NCBI RefSeq assembly: GCF_900187285.1
Contig: NZ_LT906470.1
Span: 1,684,001-1,748,000 of the forward strand
Source: Veillonella rodentium
Lineage (GTDB): Bacteria; Bacillota; Negativicutes; Veillonellales; Veillonellaceae
Length of the DNA stretch: 64,000 nucleotides
Direction: 5' to 3'
In this document: piece after piece, positions 60,195 through 64,000 of the stretch
Layout of the letters: the number at the start of each line of letters is the position of its first letter
Numbering within the stretch: position 1 is the stretch's first letter
Translations under genes and position numbers: made by a program
The notes under the pieces: model-generated
The model's database searches: none
The model's input: only the letters and a program-made list of their open reading frames with translations
What the model was told of the DNA's origin: nothing

Positions 60195-60230
60195 TATAAT
60201 GTAACTAATTACTCTTGTGTGTGTAATTAG
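60195..60230 (+). promoter_or_regulatory. Extended -10 and dyad before the DUF3829-like gene
   Basis: TGATATAAT (TATAAT at 60195-60200) is followed directly by the dyad CTAATTAC / GTAATTAG (60205-60212 and 60223-60230), which would cover the transcription start. Confidence 0.5.
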
Positions 60231-60275
60231 CTAAGTATCTAGAAGGGTTTGTGTAGTTGTAAGGAGCGTACACAG

Positions 60276-61217
60276 TTGAAAAAAGGTTACATCAAACTAA
60301 TTGCAGCCGTTGTACTCGGCATTGCTATTATTGGTGGCGGAATCTACGGGGTATATACCCTCTTATCATCCAATACAGCGACAATTTTATATCGCTCTAC
60401 CGTAGAGGACAAAATCAACGCGCTTCGACCTTATATCAATGCATTGGATGCGTATAATTCTTACAGCGTAGCCTACGAGAGCCAATTACAGCCAACCCTT
60501 GAAGAACTTCGAAACGGTACACACAACACAACGGTTACCTTACCGAAATATAAGGACTTAAAACAAGCTTTAGAAGAAGCAAAGCAGGAAAGTCCTACCG
60601 CCTACGAGGATGTAAATCAGGCAACAAATGACGTGCTTGCCCTTTTAGATCAAATCATTCCGATTGCGGACCAACTGCAAGTCTATTACGTAGCGAGAAC
60701 CTACGAAAAAGATAATTACAAGGGCAGCGATGAATTAGCCGCTCAATACGTACCGTTGGCGGAACAGTTTAATGCCGCTTACAATGCATTAGATCTCGCT
60801 TTGGATAATCGTAACAATCAACTCTACAAGGAACGTATGGGTGAATTCCAAGAGGAAAAACGGGAAAATGCGGTAAACTTTATCGAACTCAACCTTATCA
60901 CAGCACAGACGATCAACCTTATCGACCCGGACGGAAACACCGACACACAAAAGGTCGAATCCAACTTACAACAGATTACACAACGCATCAATAAATTACA
61001 ACCAGGCTCAACGCCGAGCACACAGGCCGCTGTGAAAGCATATCAGGATTCCACAAAGGAATTCGTTGCGGAGGCACGGAACTACATCATTATCAATTCA
61101 TCTTACGGCGAAGCATACACCCAGTTGTTTATAAAATATAACAAGATGGTGAGCAAAGCCAACTCCGTTAACATGAATGATCTTGATATAACCGAAAAAG
61201 CAAGAAATGAAGAATAA
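60276..61217 (+). CDS. DUF3829-like membrane-anchored or exported protein
   Basis: 313 residues from a TTG at 60276 (LKKGYIKLIAA). AAGGAG lies 9 nt upstream, inside the longer open frame, so the earlier TTG at 60249 is less likely. One N-terminal hydrophobic helix (about 5-26) serves as anchor or signal, then an almost all-helical domain (KINALRPYINALDAYNSY, LEELRNGTH, PIADQLQVYYVARTY). It resembles DUF3829 proteins, whose function is unknown. Monocistronic. Confidence 0.7.
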   Translation: MKKGYIKLIAAVVLGIAIIGGGIYGVYTLLSSNTATILYRSTVEDKINALRPYINALDAYNSYSVAYESQLQPTLEELRNGTHNTTVTLPKYKDLKQALEEAKQESPTAYEDVNQATNDVLALLDQIIPIADQLQVYYVARTYEKDNYKGSDELAAQYVPLAEQFNAAYNALDLALDNRNNQLYKERMGEFQEEKRENAVNFIELNLITAQTINLIDPDGNTDTQKVESNLQQITQRINKLQPGSTPSTQAAVKAYQDSTKEFVAEARNYIIINSSYGEAYTQLFIKYNKMVSKANSVNMNDLDITEKARNEE

Positions 61218-61250
61218 GCCGAGTCCGATTATCGTCGGAGTCGGCATTAT
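61218..61250 (+). terminator. Terminator of the DUF3829-like gene
   Basis: GCCGAGTCCGA / TCGGAGTCGGC stem with a weak T-rich tail (ATTATTAATTT), directly after the stop codon. Confidence 0.6.
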
Positions 61251-61272
61251 TAATTTAAATACTGAAATAAAA

Positions 61273-61307
61273 AATAAACCTCCTAAGGTAAGCCTCGGGA
61301 GGTTTAT
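61273..61307 (-). terminator. Terminator of the ABC binding-protein gene
   Basis: Minus strand ATAAACCTCC / GGAGGTTTAT with a T-run, about 40 nt after the stop at 61344. Confidence 0.75.
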
Positions 61308-61343
61308 TTATATTCTGACTATTCACAGGAATTTATTTTCAGC

Positions 61344-62897
61344 TCATTTTCGTTTCAAATCTTTCGTAATTATATAATACTCAGCAGGAGAAATAGCGAT
61401 ACCGTCAATCTTATTATTCCCTACCACATTGATATTCGGATACGCCAGAAAAAGGGCTACGCTATTGTCGAGCATCAATTGTTGTGCATTGATAACTGCG
61501 TTGCGGCGCACCGTCGGATCATCGGAGCTTTCAGCAAGGGCTAAGAGTTCATCAAATCGTGCATTGGAAAATCCCGTACCGTTATTTTCACTGCCGGTCC
61601 CCCAATATTGTTTCAGGAACCACACGGGCTGCCCCGTATTAGATGTCACTATGCTGGATAAAATCATGTCATAATCGCCGGACTGCGCAATCGAATCCAC
61701 CACGGTATAATCCATGATTTTGATTTGCACATCAATACCGATTTTCTTGTAATCCGCCTGCAACGCCTCCGCATATAGAGGCAATTCAGGACGGGATGCA
61801 TAGGTATAAAGCGTCAATACGAGGTTCTCCCCGTCTTTATCGACGATACCGTCCCCATTCGTATCACGATACCCGTCGCGAGCCAACAATTTCTTCGCAC
61901 ATTCCACATTATATGCATTCGGATCGCGCAACTGATTAAATCCATAGTCCACCGATGGCGGCAACGGTGCTTTCCCGGGTGTGAAAGTCCCCTTCATAAG
62001 GGTTTTCGCATATTCCTCACGAGGGGCTGCACTGATAAGAGCGCTGCGAAGATTGGCACTCTTCAACACACCTTTTTGGCTCATACGCACCATCAAATCT
62101 CGCAATGATGCGGTTTCATAGACCGTAAAATTCTTGTCATTCTTAAAGGTCTCGTATTCGCCGGGACCGATATTGACGGCCATGTCCACATCGCCGGACT
62201 GTAACGCCATCGCGCGCGTATTCGCATCATTGATGGCAGGAACCTCTACTCTACTGAATCCGGCCTTGCCATCCCAGTAATTTTCGTTACGTTTAAGTAC
62301 CGCCCGTTCCTTCGTAAACGATTCCACTTCATAGGGACCTGTCGCTATCGGACCGTCCTTGCTGATATCACGCCCCTGTTCCTCTGCGGTCACATCGATA
62401 ATGAGGAATAGAGGATCTCCTAACAAATTAGGCAAATTATAATAGGGCTTGTCCGTCTTAATCGTGAGCTCCTGCCCCTTTGCAGTTATCTCCGTGTAAT
62501 TAAAAAAAGTTTTAGCGCGATTACTCTTTTTAAAAGTTCGCTCCAGCGATGCTTTCACCGCCTCAGCCGTCAATCGATTGCCGTTAGAGAATTTCACCTT
62601 GTCATTGATGTTGAAAGTCCAGGTCAGTTTATCATCCCCCTGTTTCCATGATGTTGCAAGCCACGGTTTCACCTGCATGGAATCATCAAACTTAACGAGT
62701 GTTTCACCGATACCGTAGCGAACCACCACCCAGCTGAAATAATCCGCCGTCGGCTCTAATGTGCTGGCAAACCCGATAGTGCCCACTTTAAGGACATCAC
62801 CGGAGCCCGACTCCGACTGATTCATACAACCCGTGGTACCAAGCACCATGATACCCAATGCAGCACCTATCAATAAAGCCTTACTAAATCCTTTCAT
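61344..62897 (-). CDS. ABC transporter substrate-binding lipoprotein (peptide/nickel family, SBP_bac_5)
   Basis: 517 residues. Lipoprotein signal with cysteine at 24 (LGTTGC). Family 5 solute-binding fold: ETLVKFDDSMQVKPWLATSW, WTFNINDKVKFSNGNRLTAEAVKASLER, GPIATGPYEVESF. Contains a DTNGDGIVDKDGE loop near residue 345 that looks like a calcium-binding or dockerin-type loop and is common in the family. Ligand could be peptides, nickel or a metallophore. Sequence alone does not decide. Downstream of OppDF-type ATPase genes and preceded by an 18-bp palindrome. Confidence 0.88.
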   Translation of the reverse strand: MKGFSKALLIGAALGIMVLGTTGCMNQSESGSGDVLKVGTIGFASTLEPTADYFSWVVVRYGIGETLVKFDDSMQVKPWLATSWKQGDDKLTWTFNINDKVKFSNGNRLTAEAVKASLERTFKKSNRAKTFFNYTEITAKGQELTIKTDKPYYNLPNLLGDPLFLIIDVTAEEQGRDISKDGPIATGPYEVESFTKERAVLKRNENYWDGKAGFSRVEVPAINDANTRAMALQSGDVDMAVNIGPGEYETFKNDKNFTVYETASLRDLMVRMSQKGVLKSANLRSALISAAPREEYAKTLMKGTFTPGKAPLPPSVDYGFNQLRDPNAYNVECAKKLLARDGYRDTNGDGIVDKDGENLVLTLYTYASRPELPLYAEALQADYKKIGIDVQIKIMDYTVVDSIAQSGDYDMILSSIVTSNTGQPVWFLKQYWGTGSENNGTGFSNARFDELLALAESSDDPTVRRNAVINAQQLMLDNSVALFLAYPNINVVGNNKIDGIAISPAEYYIITKDLKRK

Positions 62898-62956
62898 CTA
62901 CGCACCTTCCTTTTCGCACATATCTATGTATATAACTTCATATGAACATACATCTA

Positions 62957-62974
62957 TATACCCATATGGGTATA
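62957..62974. promoter_or_regulatory. 18-bp perfect palindrome upstream of the binding-protein gene
   Basis: TATACCCATATGGGTATA, 60 nt upstream of the lipoprotein start and within a TATA-rich promoter-like region. The ATACCC-N4-GGGTAT core resembles operators of metal-sensing regulators such as the CsoR family (resemblance only). It probably controls this gene. Confidence 0.65.
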
Positions 62975-63039
62975 CTAAATCTATTCAAATATACTATATT
63001 CCAAGGATTTACACAATGTAAATTTATGAATATTTGTAC

Positions 63040-63074
63040 AAAAAATCCCCTTTACTGGTTGTCCAGTAAAGGGG
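63040..63074 (-). terminator. Terminator after the OppF-type gene
   Basis: Minus strand CCCCTTTACTGG / CCAGTAAAGGGG followed by TTTTTT, so the binding protein is transcribed separately. Confidence 0.88.
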
Positions 63075-63105
63075 GGACATATCAAAGAGGGCTTTCACCA
63101 TGCTC

Positions 63106-63915
63106 TTATTCTGCTACGCTATCCATCGTCAACGGTTTATGGTCCTGTCCGATTTCAAAAATGGAGCTCAACAACACCTTCGTATACGGATGTTTCGCAT
63201 CAGCCAGATGGAACGCATCCAGTTCCTCCACGATAGTACCTTTATACATGACTACAACCTTGTGACACATAGTACGGATGAAGGCAATATCATGGGCGAT
63301 AAATAGATATGTCAGGTTTTTCTTTTTCTGCAATCGCGCTAACAGATACGCGATGGAATCCTGTACGGATACGTCAAGGGCACTTGTCGCTTCATCGAGA
63401 ACGAGAATTTCCGGCTCCAATACGATAGCACGGGCAATCGCTACGCGTTGACGCTGACCGCCGGACATTTCATGAGGATAGCGATACATAAACTCACGCG
63501 GTAAATCTACCATTTCCAGGTAATCACCGGCAATCTGTTCCTCTTGTCCCTTTTCAAGCAGACCGAAGTTATACAGAGGCTCCAGAATAATGTCCTTTAC
63601 TTTCATGCGCGGATTAAACGCTGCTGACGGATCCTGAAATACCATTTGAATCTTTTGACGATATTGTTTCGTCTGCTCCCGATTCATATGCTGAATTTCA
63701 ACACCGTCCACATAAATTTCGCCTTCCGTAATAGGAAGCATCTTCATGATCATGCGCACCAACGTAGTTTTACCGGAGCCGGATTCCCCTACAATGCCCA
63801 TGGACTGACCTTTTTCGAGCGTGATATTGATATCTTTACACGCCTCGAGCTCGCCGCCGGTCGGCAAAGGAAAGCGCTTACATACATGTTTTAATTCTAT
63901 TGCATAATCAGTCAA
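63106..63915 (-). CDS. ABC transporter ATP-binding protein, OppF/NikE type
   Basis: 269 residues from a TTG at 63915 (LTDYAIELKHV codons follow GGAGGAGG by 8 nt). The frame to 63948 has no start signal and lies within the upstream gene. Walker A GESGSGKT, Q-loop MVFQDPSAAFNPRM, signature MSGGQRQRVAIARA, Walker B ILVLDEATSALD and H-loop AHD are complete. Overlaps the preceding ABC gene by 8 nt. Energises import together with an OppD-type partner. Confidence 0.92.
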   Translation of the reverse strand: MTDYAIELKHVCKRFPLPTGGELEACKDINITLEKGQSMGIVGESGSGKTTLVRMIMKMLPITEGEIYVDGVEIQHMNREQTKQYRQKIQMVFQDPSAAFNPRMKVKDIILEPLYNFGLLEKGQEEQIAGDYLEMVDLPREFMYRYPHEMSGGQRQRVAIARAIVLEPEILVLDEATSALDVSVQDSIAYLLARLQKKKNLTYLFIAHDIAFIRTMCHKVVVMYKGTIVEELDAFHLADAKHPYTKVLLSSIFEIGQDHKPLTMDSVAE

Positions 63916-64000
63916 TGTAACGGCCTCCTCCCAATGTCGGTACCGCATCCTTCAACTGTTTCGTGTATTCATTGGATGGGTTTTCCAGGATATCCTGTGG
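63908..64000 (-). CDS. ABC transporter ATP-binding protein, OppD/DppD type (C-terminal end only)
   Basis: Last 30 codons plus stop, reading QDILENPSNEYTKQLKDAVP then LGGGRYID. The P-x-H/N-x-YTKxL pattern is the typical C-terminus of Opp/Dpp/Nik ATPases. The rest of the gene is to the right of the window. Its stop overlaps the OppF-type start. Confidence 0.8.
   Translation of the reverse strand, partial: PQDILENPSNEYTKQLKDAVPTLGGGRYID

Noticed and set aside
63916-63948. Upstream extension of the OppF-type gene to 63948
   Set aside because: The extension lies in the upstream ABC gene and contains the Shine-Dalgarno of the TTG start at 63915.

Overview
The window is a chromosomal segment of a Negativicutes bacterium (a Firmicute with an outer membrane), most likely Veillonella or a close relative in the Veillonellaceae. 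This rests on gene content and protein character: Firmicute-type ribosomal and ATP synthase operons together with exported proteins and a WecA/WecB pair, and a catabolic set typical of organic-acid and amino-acid fermenters (aspartase, two-subunit Fe-S fumarase, two-subunit L-serine dehydratase, glutamate dehydrogenase, an alanine:Na+ symporter). The genus is inferred, not proven. Nearly all of the sequence is ordinary core genome. I see no prophage, transposase, CRISPR array or complete defence island.

Layout. Positions 1-14.9 kb hold the transcription/translation cluster on the minus strand: rpmG-secE-nusG-rplK-rplA-(L10 leader)-rplJ-rplL, then a break filled by a plus-strand GT-C glycosyltransferase and minus-strand aspA, then rpoB-rpoC (rpoC runs off the left edge). 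From 15.0 to 19.7 kb are a quinol-type nitric oxide reductase with a perfect 12-copy hexanucleotide repeat upstream, EF-Tu, and a five-tRNA operon (Thr-Tyr-fMet-Thr-Met). From 19.8 to 26.8 kb is a tightly packed minus-strand run: cca, PASTA-type PBP, folD, hypA, hypB, an exported protein with an internal duplication, and an orphan BrxF-like P-loop ATPase. From 26.9 to 31.5 kb are sdaAB-sdaAA, hcp (hybrid cluster protein) and a divergent Crp/Fnr regulator, with several unusual inverted repeats in the spacers. From 31.6 to 37.7 kb are a repeat-bearing envelope protein, a YwlG-family protein, the two-subunit fumarase, a 743-nt non-coding tract, three tRNAs and an exported protein. From 37.7 to 47.1 kb is the ATP synthase operon atpBEFHAGDC, preceded by AtpI- and AtpZ-like genes, wecB and wecA/tagO. 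From 47.1 to 55.0 kb are a PFL-family/ACT pair, pgm, a YitT protein, and a plus-strand ispE-GntR-alanine symporter operon. From 55.3 to 64.0 kb are gdhA, queT (with a preQ1-like riboswitch) and queC, xth, a sulfurtransferase, a DUF3829-like protein and an Opp/Nik-type ABC transporter.

How the genes work together. Aspartase and fumarase link aspartate, fumarate and malate. Serine dehydratase, glutamate dehydrogenase and the alanine symporter feed amino acids into fermentation. The F-type ATPase handles membrane energetics. norB, hcp and the Crp/Fnr regulator form a nitric-oxide or redox-stress set. HypAB and the Opp/Nik-like importer could both concern nickel, but that is inference.

The most notable non-textbook signals are: the (TATATC)12 repeat upstream of norB; a stand-alone BrxF-like ATPase with no other BREX genes; a ~165-residue charged, probably coiled-coil insertion in RpoB; a structured leader in front of sdaAB; a 192-nt nested inverted-repeat element next to hcp; overlapping dyads in the hcp control region; and an 18-bp perfect palindrome in front of the ABC binding protein. 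No complete, clearly new multi-gene system is evident.
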